NCBI GenBank assembly: GCA_051530055.1
Contig: CM121342.1
Coordinates: 806,001-870,000 of the forward strand
Direction of reading: 5' to 3'
Source of the DNA: Neoechinorhynchus agilis
Lineage: Eukaryota; Acanthocephala
DNA length: 64,000 nt
Within the stretch, counting starts at the first letter, position 1, and every line of letters starts with the position of its first letter. The position numbers and the translations under genes are program-made. Shown piece by piece: positions 20,827 to 31,689 of this stretch. The notes below the pieces were generated by a model. That model did no database searches. It saw nothing but the letters and a program-made list of their open reading frames with translations, and was not told where the DNA came from.

Positions 20827-21090
20827 CTATTGTTCGTGAATTAGCACCCACCTTAACCCTCCTCTACGTGATACGAACGTTAGATGATGTACTGTCAGCA
20901 TGCGCGAAAGCGGATCCATGGCATTACTTTGCAAGATCGAGTTCCCTGTGTTTCCATTAACGAGCTGGCCCCCACAAGCATCGTATGTATCCTCATCTGT
21001 CTCCAGCTTCGATGAATCATACACTTTCTGCCCATGCCAGACTATCGATGTAAGGAACGTGCCGCATACCGCCACGAAATGAGCTTCCAT
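20827..21090 (-). CDS. Possible small 87-residue protein
   Basis: An uninterrupted minus-strand frame starts at an ATG with A-rich context and encodes MEAHFVAVCGTFLTSIVWHG (a possible signal-peptide-like start) and an acidic LETDEDTYDACGG segment. Codon use looks more balanced than in random AT-rich frames here. It lies wholly in the segment present upstream of fucosyltransferase copy A and absent from copy B. I do not recognise it, and it may be chance. Confidence 0.28.
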   Translation of the reverse strand: MEAHFVAVCGTFLTSIVWHGQKVYDSSKLETDEDTYDACGGQLVNGNTGNSILQSNAMDPLSRMLTVHHLTFVSRRGGLRWVLIHEQ

Positions 21091-21428
21091 AGCTTAATGT
21101 GCAGTAGGATTTACTACTCCACGAAATTTGAAGGAACAGCTTTCAGCGTCCCTCGGTAGGGCGTCGTGAACTACTGAATAACAAGAATCGAAGAAACGAA
21201 TTATCGATAGGAAACCTTATGAGACGCATGAAATGTGCACTTTGTATTTTCAAATTGATGCATTCGCACATACAAGAAAACTTTCCAACAATTGAAGTTT
21301 CAACGGGCAGGTAAGACATGAGTCAAGTACCTTAGTTTAAATAAAGAACATCCTATATGGAATTTCTTTGACTCAAATAATGCACGACGGTCTTTGTATC
21401 TTAAAAAAATGTGGCTCATAAGGAAAAA

Positions 21429-22930
21429 ATGAGTACTGCGCTGACTTTCTCTTTTACGGAAAAATCTAAATCGATGCGGTGGATGCAGATCCGGAAATCC
21501 TTGTTTTTTCAATGCGGTATACTATACGCCCTTGTCCTCCTTATATTAATGTTTTCCTCGAATAAAAATAGCCGAGCGCATGGCAAAAAAGATTACGTAA
21601 AAATAGTTAAAGACATTAAAAAACGAGGGCTAGTAATTTGGGATTTAACTCCTGATGCGTTTAGAGTCTTCAAACCGGAAAACGTGAAATGCATCGACGA
21701 TTTCATGGAAGGGCGAATACGGACTTTCTCAAAAAAGTCTGGCGACAAACCGAATATTATTTTTGCTCATAGTCGCTTTGGTATACCTGTTGAATACAAA
21801 ACTCGTATTGAACTGGAGTTCCTAGCACATTCGATCGGCATATTAGTGACGGTGCTTAACAAATATCTGATTTAGTTATTTGCAAAATTTTTGAAGAAAT
21901 TTTTATCGCCTTGAATCGTTCAAGACACTCGTAGACAATGTTCAGTTTTACAAAAAAAATTTCGTCGTAATTAAAAGCAAATATAAGGTTTGAGTACTAT
22001 TCTTTACCAATAAACCGGTCGAATGTTTAAGGCATGCATTTGTAATCTTTCATACCATTGAAAGTGCGGCAAACGAGGACAAGCTTCCGCAACCCGGCCA
22101 AGCTGACTTTGTATGGAACCTCGATCTTAACCGATCTTTCCCGTTTTCGGTTCAGTATTCTACAATACGAGATCATCTGTTGGATATACTTACTAGGGCA
22201 GCAATGCCTTTCGAGCGAAAAGAAAAAATCAGCGTAGCATGGATCGCATCGAATTGTAATGCGGTAAATGGGCGAACTTCATTTGTTCTAAAAATAATGG
22301 GTAAGACGCACGTAGACTCTTATGGCAACTGTTTAAAAAACAAATATGACCTTTTCAGCAAAACGGTTGACGTATACGCCAAATACAAGTTCAGCATCGC
22401 AATAGAGAATTCTAATTGTCCGGATTATGTTACCGAGAAGCCTAGAGATGTCTTTAGAGCCTGTTCCGTACCAATAGTCGCATCTTTGAACAAAATACCT
22501 GATTATGATAAATTCTTTGAGATGCAGATTAGATGAAGAGAACACTTTAACATCCATATCTACATCGAATCCACGCGATTCATACATTAATGCACTTGAT
22601 TTCAATTCAACAAAAGATCTTGTTCAATATTTGCAAAGTGTGAGCAGCAATAAAACACGATATGAACGTTTTCATTACTTTCGTACGAACTTAACGAGGG
22701 TACAACTGGGGATGAAGAGCACCGCTGAACTGGTTAGTTTGCTGATCGATCGAATCGGTGCCGAACAAAAAATGGTTAGTGAATTCGTTTCAAAAGCACT
22801 CGATGAAAGTCCTTTTTGTGCATTTGGACGATACATACAAACAATAGAGCCACAAAAGTTCTCTCCTAAAATATGGGAAACCGAAAAGTCTGAATGTTTG
22901 CCACATGAATTTCTTAGTGATAGAATGTGA
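21429..22930 (+). CDS. Alpha-1,3-fucosyltransferase (GT10), copy A
   Basis: GT10 enzymes transfer fucose from GDP-fucose to N-acetylglucosamine-containing glycans in the Golgi. The first exon (21429 to about 21850) encodes a short cytosolic tail, a signal anchor (CGILYALVLLILMF) and stem, ending at a likely GTGACG donor. A second exon from about 21994 reads FTNKPVECLRHAFVIFHTIE, then VWNLDLNRS, KISVAWIASNCNAVNGR, VDSYGNC and the donor-binding KFSIAIENSNCPDYVTEKPR. The C-terminal portion (SYINALDFNS, DLVQYLQSV, 22505-22927) is in another frame, and I can place no GT..AG intron between them, so either a frameshift near 22505-22570 or a missed intron exists. AATAAA is at 22947. An earlier ATG is less likely; MRWM at 21474 is an alternative start. 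Confidence 0.75.
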
Positions 22931-23167
22931 TGATCTCTAAAAGCCGAATAAACATGCGAGGCTTTTTTACCCTGAAATAATCGGTTATCTAAAATTGCAC
23001 TATTGGAATTGAACGTTATGTGTTTTCTTGATCCTGGAGTATCAAAAATTTAATGAACAATACCTAATAATATGCACAGAATTTATAGAAAATCATCATT
23101 CGAAATAATTCAATGGTTGTGTAAACATAGACAAAACCGGTGACCGTCACGCTTTCAAAAATGAACT

Positions 23168-24632
23168 TTTTTTTTAAATAATAAGCATTTATTTTTTTTA
23201 AAAAGTTAACTTATATTATTCTGAATTGTCCTTCACCGTCCCCAAGACACTCGCTGTGTTTCCTCGCTGGATAGCCAAGGATATGTTCTGTACTAGGAAC
23301 GAGCGAGCCCTCCTGTCATTGGTCGAGTTGATCAGGCGATGCCCCAGTTCGAGAACAAAACTCCTCGCCGCACATCCGAAAGCTCCTAAGGTTTCAACTG
23401 CGAAGGGGACAAAATGATAAGAATTTGTAAAATCGGCGTATTTTGCAACCTTACGAAGCTCAGCTGCTGATGCGGCTCCCCCAGCCCCGGAGGATGCATC
23501 TCGCAGATTGCTGGCTGCAAGGGAGTCGACGCATGTTGCGTCCCATATTAGACATCTGCCCCTGCTCCAAGGAAAAACGGTAACTCCATCCGGCCTACGG
23601 CCATCGATTCTGCAGATGTTGCTAGGCTCGAGGATATTCGGAGAGTTAGCCGTTTTCAAAGCGCGGCTCAGCAATGCGTTTATTTCGGTGTGTCTAGCAA
23701 AACGGCCACTTGAGCGTTTACAGGCTAAACCGTGCCTGCCCGAGGGGTCGACTTCCGTCCCGCATCGGCAGGTGTGAGGGATACAAACCGGGAGCCTGAG
23801 CCTTAGGGACACTGCGATTCTGAGAGCCTCGCCGTCTAATCTCGAACCGATATTTGCTGATGGTACAGCTTTCAACCAGGCGCCGGACTCTTTGCAGGAA
23901 ACTGCAGTTAATCGCGTTCTATCCACGTCGGAGAGCGAGTCAAAAAGTGAGGTGTAAACACGCTCCACTAACGGAATGTCCCACGATTTCTGTTTTTCCG
24001 GGAGGTCTGGAATCTTGTCGAGGTTAGACAGGGACAACCAAAGATGAAGAGCGGGCTCCAGGCTGATGTCCTCCTCAAAATTATGTTTCAAAATCAATCT
24101 GGAAAGGCGCTTGGACCTACTAAGAGACGATAGAAAGGCTGGAAGCGCAATGGCTGAGCTGGCACGAATACCGATCCCTCCGTAGCTTGTGGGCAAAGAT
24201 GCCTGGGTCCAGCCAGTGTCGGGGAGCTTAATATTAAGGATCTTGCATAGACCATCCCTTAAAGAACCATCAATCTCTCTCAATTCGGGCTGACATTGAA
24301 AGGAAGGGGTTGACCGCAGTTTATGGAGGATGCGTGGAATGAAGATGCAATTTTTTAAAAGGAAGAGAGCATCGTGAGGGAAAAGTTCAGAGACCCTTGA
24401 ACAGATGAGATCAATGGAAGGTCTGATTTTCCTGACATCAGCCTGCATATTCTCCTCGAGAACGCAGCTTCCCAGCAGTTCTAAGCTGGACTTGGAGATA
24501 AGTCGGATATTAGGTGCGGCCTTTTCAAACTCTCTCAAAATTTGTGCGCGTTCCTCGTCCCCACAATTCAAAACCAAAATTTCGCACTTGCTTGGGTTCA
24601 GTTTGAGGCCAAATGAACTTATCAGAGAAAAG
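23168..24632 (-). mobile_element. LINE family A, 5'-truncated copy 1
   Basis: A 453-codon intact minus-strand frame (24577 to 23216) covers the end of the reverse transcriptase (LNPSKCEILVLNCGDEE just upstream), a thumb-like helical region, then a Cys/His cluster (CRCGTEVDPSGRHGLACK) and a conserved GRRPDGVTVFPW..GR.L.WDATC block ending ISLAIQRGN. An A-rich tail lies at 23168-23205. It is nearly identical to the copy at 38278-39650, so the family was active recently. Confidence 0.9.
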
Positions 24633-24660
24633 AACTATAATATAGGGGAACAATAATTAC

Positions 24661-24921
24661 GTTTTTAATTGGCTAGACCCGCCTGGAGGATTTGAAAAAC
24701 GTTTTTACTGAAGATGATTTTCATTGAGGTGCTTCGCTTTCTATTTAATTGCTGCCACGCTGATGGATGAAAGTCACAAATCACTTTAAGAACTAAACAG
24801 CGCAATCCATTGCGCAATATAACCAAGTGATGTAGCTATGCATCGAACCTCTCATTTTGCGCTTGATACGACGGTGAAAGACCTTCGGAGTAATAATAAA
24901 CTGATTTGAGAAGCTTTGGTA
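24661..24921 (-). repeat. Dispersed repeat shared with 31374-31622
   Basis: The two copies share long blocks such as AAGACCTTCGGAGTAATAAT and CCACGCTGATGGATGAA. The better copy encodes, on the minus strand, SAKERFVARLCNIYAWPHHL followed by LHPSAW, which looks like the C terminus of a retroelement polyprotein. Confidence 0.75.
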
Positions 24922-25139
24922 CCACACGACCGAGCTTCCCGGCTAAAAATCCTCCTTTTCGACGACAGACTTTCCTCGCAGAGGAGGAGTTGATCATCCA
25001 TATTGGCACTGATCAATCATTTACCTCCGTGACGATGTTTCAAATGAGTGTATCGTCCCAGATGGCTCCGAAACATCCGCTAACGCCGTGGTCATAGAAG
25101 TGTCGGTGGAGGTTTCGATATTATGCTTCTAAGCCGTTT

Positions 25140-26460
25140 CCTTTCCCTGATTTTTGTGGACCTCTTCTCTTAGATCTTGACACCTGAGAACACTGTCCCT
25201 CCATTTTTTTCGATCGCCGGCAATCTTGTTCCATGTTTTAGTTTGGAAGTTCGCAAGAGTAAGGGATTTTTCAGGTTGGTCCTTCAATCACTTTTACGGG
25301 GCATATTTTGGACGATGGCTGTTTTCGATTTCTCCGAATAGAATCTGATTCGGAGGGCTGATGTTAGGGCGGCGTTAGATGTGTCAGAGGAAGTGGAGTT
25401 GGTGCTTCTAGATTTTACCATCGATACTTGAGATTTGAGCTCGCTCGAGGATTTTTAGAATGTTTATCCTGTCTTCCCACTTCACTCCAGGGATATTGCC
25501 TAGCTTCCGTTAGTCGAAGCGTTCAAGATCGTTGATTTGTTTCCTATAAAGTCTCCAACTTTCACCGCCATATAAAAGAGTTGGTAGGGCAAAAGTAGAG
25601 TACACTTAGAGTTTGGTAGAGACTTTCAGATTCCTCTGATTGAAAACACGTTTGAATAGACGAGTGATGATGCTGCCAAGATAGCAGAATCTTCCGACAT
25701 GTCCCACCGGTTGGTTATTTATGTGTTGTGTCCGGGAAATTGGCTGAATAATGTACTTAGTTTTATCGACGCTCACTGATGGCCCGACCAGATTATACGT
25801 GCGAACGAACACATCTACGCTCCTTTGAAGATCTTCCAAGGATGCTACTGCGAGGGGAAAGATCCCTCTATAGTTCCGCGTTGGGACCGATCACGTTTTT
25901 GAAAATTGTGATCATTGCAATGTCGCGGAAATCTTGAGACACACTTCCTGTTTCTCACATCGATAGAAGCAATATATGGAGACGGGAACGAAGTGGAATC
26001 CTACCAGATCAGCCTGGTTGCTTCCAAGACCTGGTGATTTGTTATCTTGATGGCGTCTTCATTCATCCATAATTGAATTGGATGCGGAGGAATGAATTCC
26101 AGAAATTCTGGGGATGTGTTCGAAAGTTGATTGAGTAGGGATTCGTAATCTTCTGATTCACCATCCCCGGCCTTCGTTACAAGCCCCCCATCGGCACCAG
26201 ACTTTGATGCGATGGAGTGAAGTAAAGGAAGATTATGCAATAGGATGGACGAAGTCTTTGACGCGAAGAGATTTTAGTGAAATTCGAGCACCACATCGTT
26301 TTTTTACTTGCTATGGCAGAGGGATAGAAATCCGATGGCGGTGAGGGAGAAGTGCTGCAGGACCGTTCTTCGCCTGGGACCTCACAAGATACCTGTCTCC
26401 CAACTATGATTCCGGCGGCATATCTCTGCGGATCATTGGAACACGCAAACCTTGCCACCA
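25140..26460 (-). mobile_element. LINE family E (RTE/CR1-like) relic
   Basis: The minus strand shows, in pieces, VDVFVRTYNLVGPSVSVDKT, VGRFCYLGSIITR, ALPTLLYGGESWRLYR and LERFD (about 25500-25839), the post-YADD region of RTE/CR1-type LINEs. Farther upstream, LEFIPPHPIQLWMNEDAIKI (about 26040-26110) looks like the linker before the reverse transcriptase. It is degraded. Confidence 0.65.
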
Positions 26461-26870
26461 CGCCAAGGTTTTAATTCTTTTACACAAGACGCAAGCGTTA
26501 ACCAATCTCTTTTTGTGTTTCTTTATAGAGAAGAAACTTTGGGGCTAACTGGATCAAATGAGAGTCTTTCGTTTTCTGCGAAGGTATGCGATAAAAGCGC
26601 TGGTCCCAAATGATTTTTTCCACCCAAAGTTAGTCTCCGGCCTTACTTAAGCAGTTCTTAGACCTTTTATGGCATTTGGTAGGATTGCCTGTAATTGCTA
26701 TTTTGCATTGCAAGAGGCCAGTCTATAAAGGCAGTCAATCAGCTGATTACATTTTGATCGAAGTATTTTTTTCATACTAATAATCTGGCTTTCAAAAATT
26801 AATGTTTGTGTTAGGTTAAAAAACACCTTCTCGAGCAACCAGGTTGGGATCGAGTCGGGTGAAATCTAAA
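26461..26870. other. Intergenic sequence
   Basis: No feature I can support. Confidence 0.35.
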
Positions 26871-27078
26871 ACAGTGGAATATCGACTATCCGAAACGTCA
26901 ATTATCCGGATATATTTTTGTTAACTGCATGAACTTTGTATGAGTGAGTTTTCTAACTGCAAAACGCTTAAAGGTGATTTCGCGTGAACTGTTATGGCTG
27001 CAAATTCGATACAAACAAAACTTGAAATATTGAATCGTCTTGAGAAAGGAGAAAGTGTAACTCCTCTATATATTTAAT
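26871..27078 (+). mobile_element. pogo-like DNA transposon 5' end
   Basis: CAGTGGAATATCGACTATCC followed by GTCAATTATCCGGAT has the look of a pogo/Tigger-type terminal inverted repeat. At 26994 an ATG opens MAANSIQTKLEILNRLEKGE, the start of a pogo/CENP-B-type helix-turn-helix transposase. The reading stops near 27078, where LINE family C copy 2 begins. The rest of the transposase is not in the window. Confidence 0.6.
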
Positions 27079-27079
27079 A

Positions 27080-28545
27080 ATAATATAAACAACACGTTTT
27101 GTTTGTTGATGGGCAAAGAAAAGGACCTTTGGGTCCTCATAAACACTCCAGTTCTGATTGGAGAATAAAACTGGCTATTGACTTTGGAGTGTATTACGAG
27201 CCCGGCCGGGTGGAAACATCCGGTAGGCTTGGAATGTCCGATCTGGTGGTAATTGATGTTTATTGTTTTCAGGAGCGCTTGTAAGGTTGGTCTTTCCTCA
27301 GGTTCATTTTAGGTTATGATATCGGAGAAGATTGGGGAGTATGGGAAAAGGAGCGTAGATATAGGGGTGTGCGAGGTCAAGGGAGGATGAATCGAATTAG
27401 GTTTACGAGTGTTGTGCTCGTGTGAAAAGGGAGCGATATATGGTGGAAAATGTGGTGGTACGGTTAAGAGACGTTTTGTTTGTCTTATGAAAGTAGTATC
27501 AAAGCATTCGGTGAGAGGGGGAAAGTTAGCTATGCAAATTTTAGATGCTCTTTTATGAAACATTTCAAGACGACGGATTTAAGATTTGGATAGGTAGCAA
27601 AAGACGGGATAACCGTAGGTAAGGGAGGATAAAATAAAGCTGAAGTAAAATTTGTAGAGATCGGATGAAGGGATTCCTAAATGTCCTAGGCGTTTGAGGA
27701 GGTAAATTTTAATGGTGTTGAGCTTGAGGGAGAGAGAGTGATGTGCGAGTCCCATTTCAAATTTGGTTAGAATTCTTAGCGAAGTTATTCGAAGAATGTC
27801 ATTGGGGGGATCATTTTGAAGCATTTATAGAAATTCAGGTGGAGTTTGTGATTGGTGCAGAAATCTTTTATGTGTGTGATTTCGTTGGAGGTTAAGGAGA
27901 GGGAGAAGTGGGGTGGCGATTGGGTGATGAGAGTGAGATGGTCGGCATATAAGAAGAGTTTAGAATGAGAGAAGAGAGGTTTGAGGTCGTTTAGGAAAAT
28001 ATTAAAAAGTAGTGGTGACAACAACTTTATAGGCTGATAGTAGAGGTTGAACGGCAGTGAATGTATTGTTTGCGATTGTGAAGATAAGATCCGAGCCAAC
28101 GGATCTGCCGCAAATTTAGACCAAAATCGGAGCAGGCTCGGAGAAGGAGTGAATGGTCCAAGGAGTCGAATGCTTTCGATAAATCAAGTTGAATGACACG
28201 GGTGACGTGGGAGGGATTATTGTCAAGGTTACGTAAGAGCGTGTCATAAATGCGGAGTAGGGCATCGTTTGCAGAAAATTTGGTCCGGAAGATGAATTGT
28301 AGGTTCGATAACTTGTCGTTGAGAAGTGAAAGAAGGCGAAATTTAAAACATTTTTCGATCATTTTAAAGGGCGAGTAAAATGGATATTTTACTGAATGAT
28401 TCGGCGGAAATAGGATGCCCTTTTTTTGGAACAAGGATAACTTTAGCAGTTTGCAGGCGACGCGTGTGTGTGAAGAGAACAAATCGTGATGTAAGTACTT
28501 CCATATACCAGAAACCGGGAAACTGTTGGCAAAGCACACCTTGGC
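27080..28545 (-). mobile_element. LINE family C, copy 2
   Basis: The minus strand carries reverse-transcriptase motifs: ILVPKKG-like start (about 28430), NLQFIFRTKFSANDALLRIY, VIQLDLSKAFDSLDHSLLLR, IRWLGSYLHNRKQYIHCRST, SPLLFNIFLNDLKPL, and a TLITQSP region, in a few frames. It lies inverted to copy 1 (19648-20728) and shares its 3'UTR. It abuts the pogo-like end at 27078. Confidence 0.87.
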
Positions 28546-28559
28546 TTACCAACTTTCCT

Positions 28560-29205
28560 CAAGCCTTCAAAATCAGCGCAGCACGGTCTTTATTCCGGAG
28601 AGTCATCAAAATCTACAACATTCGCAGGGGCAGCGGACGTGAAATCGACAATATCTGGAAGATGCTGGAAAGAAGGGATTACTCATATTGGGCGATCCGA
28701 TTGACAATTAAGAAAGAGATATTTTAGATCAAATCGACCAACGGAAAGTCCAGCTACGACATTCATCAGGGCCCGAATCTGATTCGTAGGACCCTAGGAA
28801 ATTCAAAATGCCCTGTTCGACTCTACCACAAGAGATCCCCGACTATCGCGTTCATCTTCCAAAGAAACCCGGAACAAAAAACGGTTGCGAGCGTAGTCTA
28901 TCGCATCCTTTGCAACGATTGCGATATGGCCTAGGTAGGTGAAACAATGTGGCGTTAAACGGCTGCGGAAACACAAATACGCCTTACGATGTAGCGACAC
29001 TACGTCTGCCATTCTTAATCACGCTCACTTAACCACACACTCAATCGGATTCGACAAGGCCGACGTCCTCTGCACAGAAAAGAGAAAATTCCAACGATTG
29101 ATAAAAGAGTCCATATATATCGAGATGGCCAACAATATGGAAGGGAACAAAGCAAATGTTTCCCTCCAACTACCTGTTGCTAGCCTAAACACACTCTGAG
29201 AGGCT
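28560..29205 (+). mobile_element. Penelope-like fragment (GIY-YIG region)
   Basis: Plus-strand pieces read FVRRVIKIYNIRR-like sequence, a CNDCD.. VGET motif near 28911-28945, then TTSAILNHAHLTTHSIGFDK and KRKFQRLIKESIYIEM (about 28995-29130), the end of a PLE endonuclease domain. It is a third PLE type in the window and is not intact. Confidence 0.65.
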
Positions 29206-29242
29206 GGTATTCGCCTACGGGGTTTGACGATCACGGGTCCCG

Positions 29243-29320
29243 AGTCAAAATAAACAATCTTGTATGTTGTGACGAATCTCCGTCGGGTGTCGACAAGCGA
29301 CCTAAGCAATAACAAGAAAA
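29243..29320 (-). repeat. Short interspersed repeat F, copy 1
   Basis: Contains GTCGACAAGCGACCTAAGCA, shared with 43830-43935 and 54480-54580. See those entries. Confidence 0.7.
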
Positions 29321-29599
29321 TAGTTTATTGAAGCCCCTGAAATTAAGAAATGGTGTGAATTTGTGGGGCGCAAAGAGGAATCAGGACGAGAGGCAGGAGG
29401 GCGATAGACGCCAGCAATAATGAACTCTCTTGGGCTATTTCTCAGAGGAGCTGAGAAATGGACTGCGATGAATTCTAGATCGGGGTTTTGTAGAGAACCT
29501 GTGAGAGATAAAGAGACCGTCCTCGTGGTGTGTATGGAAGGAAGAGTACCCGGGAAGTATGGCTGAATTGTTGTTGAAGGGGGTAAAAGACGTTTTTAT

Positions 29600-30130
29600 T
29601 AAGACGGCGAAATCTGGCAAACGGCGCATTTAACAATGATCCCCAAGAAATGCTGCTCGACAAAGGTGGAGGACTACAGAGGTATATCCTTGATGTCCAA
29701 CACGGCAAAACTTTTCAGCAGCAATTTGAGACGCCGAATTTAGCCAATCCTCGAACCACCAAAATCATTCATCTCTCTTACGTGCGGCGTTCAAGGTCAG
29801 ATGGTCAGATAAAGTGACCAACAAAACAATGTGTAAGAGAGCCGGAGTCCAACCGCCCAGTGAATATTTGCGCCGCAGACGACTGCAGTTCACGGGCAAT
29901 ATAATTCGGTCTGAGGCATCTTGCCCACAGGTCGTGCAACAGTTACTTTTCTGGAAGGCAACGACATTGTATCGTAAAGGCAAAGGGAACTGCCGTACAT
30001 ACGATGACCTGATTTTAAGAGACGCGAACTGCCTGCATAACAGGACTGCTGTCGTGTATTTTAGATCCCTTGCGGAGTCTAATTCTATTTGACGGGCTTA
30101 TACCTACGGTGCAACGTAGGAAAGTACCGT
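29600..30130 (+). mobile_element. LINE family E fragments with 3' end
   Basis: IPKKCCSTKVEDYRGISLMS (about 29640-29700) is the start of a LINE reverse transcriptase, and CKRAGVQPPSEYLRRRRLQF followed by TGNIIRSEA (about 29832-29920) is the C-terminal end of RTE/CR1-type proteins; the catalytic middle is deleted. It runs into the ACAAT array at 30136-30175, a typical microsatellite-like LINE tail. Confidence 0.62.
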
Positions 30131-30135
30131 TGCAT

Positions 30136-30175
30136 ACAATACAATACAATACAATACAATACAATACAATACAAT
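30136..30175 (+). repeat. (ACAAT)8 microsatellite
   Basis: Eight uninterrupted ACAAT units follow the LINE 3' end. Confidence 0.98.
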
Positions 30176-30179
30176 ACTA

Positions 30180-31130
30180 CGTCGACTTTTGAGGTAGATG
30201 AAGTGAGTGAAATTTCATCTAGTTAAGGAAGGAGGCTACGAGTATTAGAGTAGAAAATGGTGGGAAGGGAATTTTGGACCTCGGAAAATCGGGGGTGCAA
30301 ATGAGGGAGATTAGGGTTGCGTAACTCGTTGCTGGTGGTGGATTAAGGGAGGAATCGTTAGAAGATGCCGATATAGAACGATTCATTATCCCAAAGGGAG
30401 AAGTCCGGGGCGAATCCAAAATTTGAGTTGGAATGAGTTATTGGCAATGATAGAAATGAGTTTAAAGTTGAAAGGGGTAGAGCGATAATTATTTTCTTGA
30501 TTTGAGAAAAGGAGAGTGTTTAATGTAGAAGGGCTCGGATATTGACCTTTGTGGTTTTTCGGGCGCCGGCGGAGTTGCACGTAATCAAAGAAGTTGGGAA
30601 ATCGCTTACTCTTCGAGTTTTTGGATTTGGACTATGTTCGAGAATGTTCGCTAAAAGTGAAGGATTATATTGGGAATATGAGGTCTGGGTTGAGTTTTGA
30701 GGGGCGGTGGAAAGATTTTGTGATGAGTTTTTATGTGGATATAAACGAAAAGAAAGTTATGACGTGAGGATTTTGTCTCCTGTTAAGAAAGAGGGCGTTT
30801 AAGAGTGGTGAAATATAGGTCACTTTGAGGAGACGTGGTCTCGGTTGTAAGGGATCATAACTGTTGATGGGGAGGGATAGTAGATTGAATGTCAGGGAAA
30901 ATGAGTTTACCGATACGAAGGATTTGGTGGCAGTTGTGTGCATCAGCGGCGACAGGATCTGTAACAGGGGCAAACCCCTCTCCATATTTGCAAAGAATCT
31001 ATCAACAACAAAGTTATTTCACAATTTGATGTTCCACTGAAATGTAGATGAACAACGACAATAAGTACGCGGCGAGAGCACGCTTTAAAGCTCGCCAAAG
31101 CCCCCCAAGTGAAACCAAGTATTGACATCA
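30180..31130. other. Retroelement-like debris, unassigned
   Basis: Minus-strand frames (30219-30419, 30731-30985) are Ser/Pro/Leu-rich and may be LINE-derived, but I find no domain. A partial, weak copy of repeat G lies near 30955-31035. Confidence 0.3.
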
Positions 31131-31225
31131 ACGTTTGGTCTCCATATTTACAACAAAGCCCTCATATTATTAGAAGATGTAAGCCATCAATAACAAAGTT
31201 CTGTCACAATTTGGTGTTTAATCCG
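31131..31225 (+). repeat. Dispersed repeat G, copy 1
   Basis: CGTTTGGTCTCCATATTTAC, CTTATATTATT-like and AATAACAAAGTTCTGTCACA blocks match 55430-55515. Confidence 0.65.
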
Positions 31226-31373
31226 TGCAACGACATGATTATCACGTTTTCAACAGTGAAATTCTAAGCGAAAAAACTATAATCTGAAGGAACTACGATA
31301 CTATTTACGTGTAGAGTTAAACCTCTTCGCAACCAACGATCTACAAATAACGAATCATAAGGAAACAAGGTAG

Positions 31374-31622
31374 TTTTTTAATTTGCTAGACCCTCCTGGA
31401 GGATTTGAAAAATTCGCTTTCTATTTAATTGCAGCCACGCTGATGGATGAAGGTCATAAATCACATTAAGAACTAAACAGCGGAATCCATCGCGCAATAT
31501 AACCAGGTGATGCGGCCAGGCATAAATATTACAAAGGCGCGCAACGAACCTCTCCTTTGCGCTTGGTACGACGTTGAAAGACCTTCGGAGTAATAATAAA
31601 CTGATTTGAGAAGCTTTGGTGA
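31374..31622 (-). repeat. Dispersed repeat shared with 24661-24921
   Basis: The second copy of the repeat described there. It carries the longer minus-strand frame (31638 to 31378), which ends in a stop near 31378. Confidence 0.75.
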
Positions 31623-31689
31623 TCTTAGCAACCAACATAATATATTTTTAACAATTCAAACAATCTGTTTGAAGCACACTCACCACCTC

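Noticed and set aside
29435-29708. Overlapping minus-strand frames rich in Ser and Pro
   Set aside because: They are opposite-strand shadows of the LINE E fragment, which reads on the plus strand.
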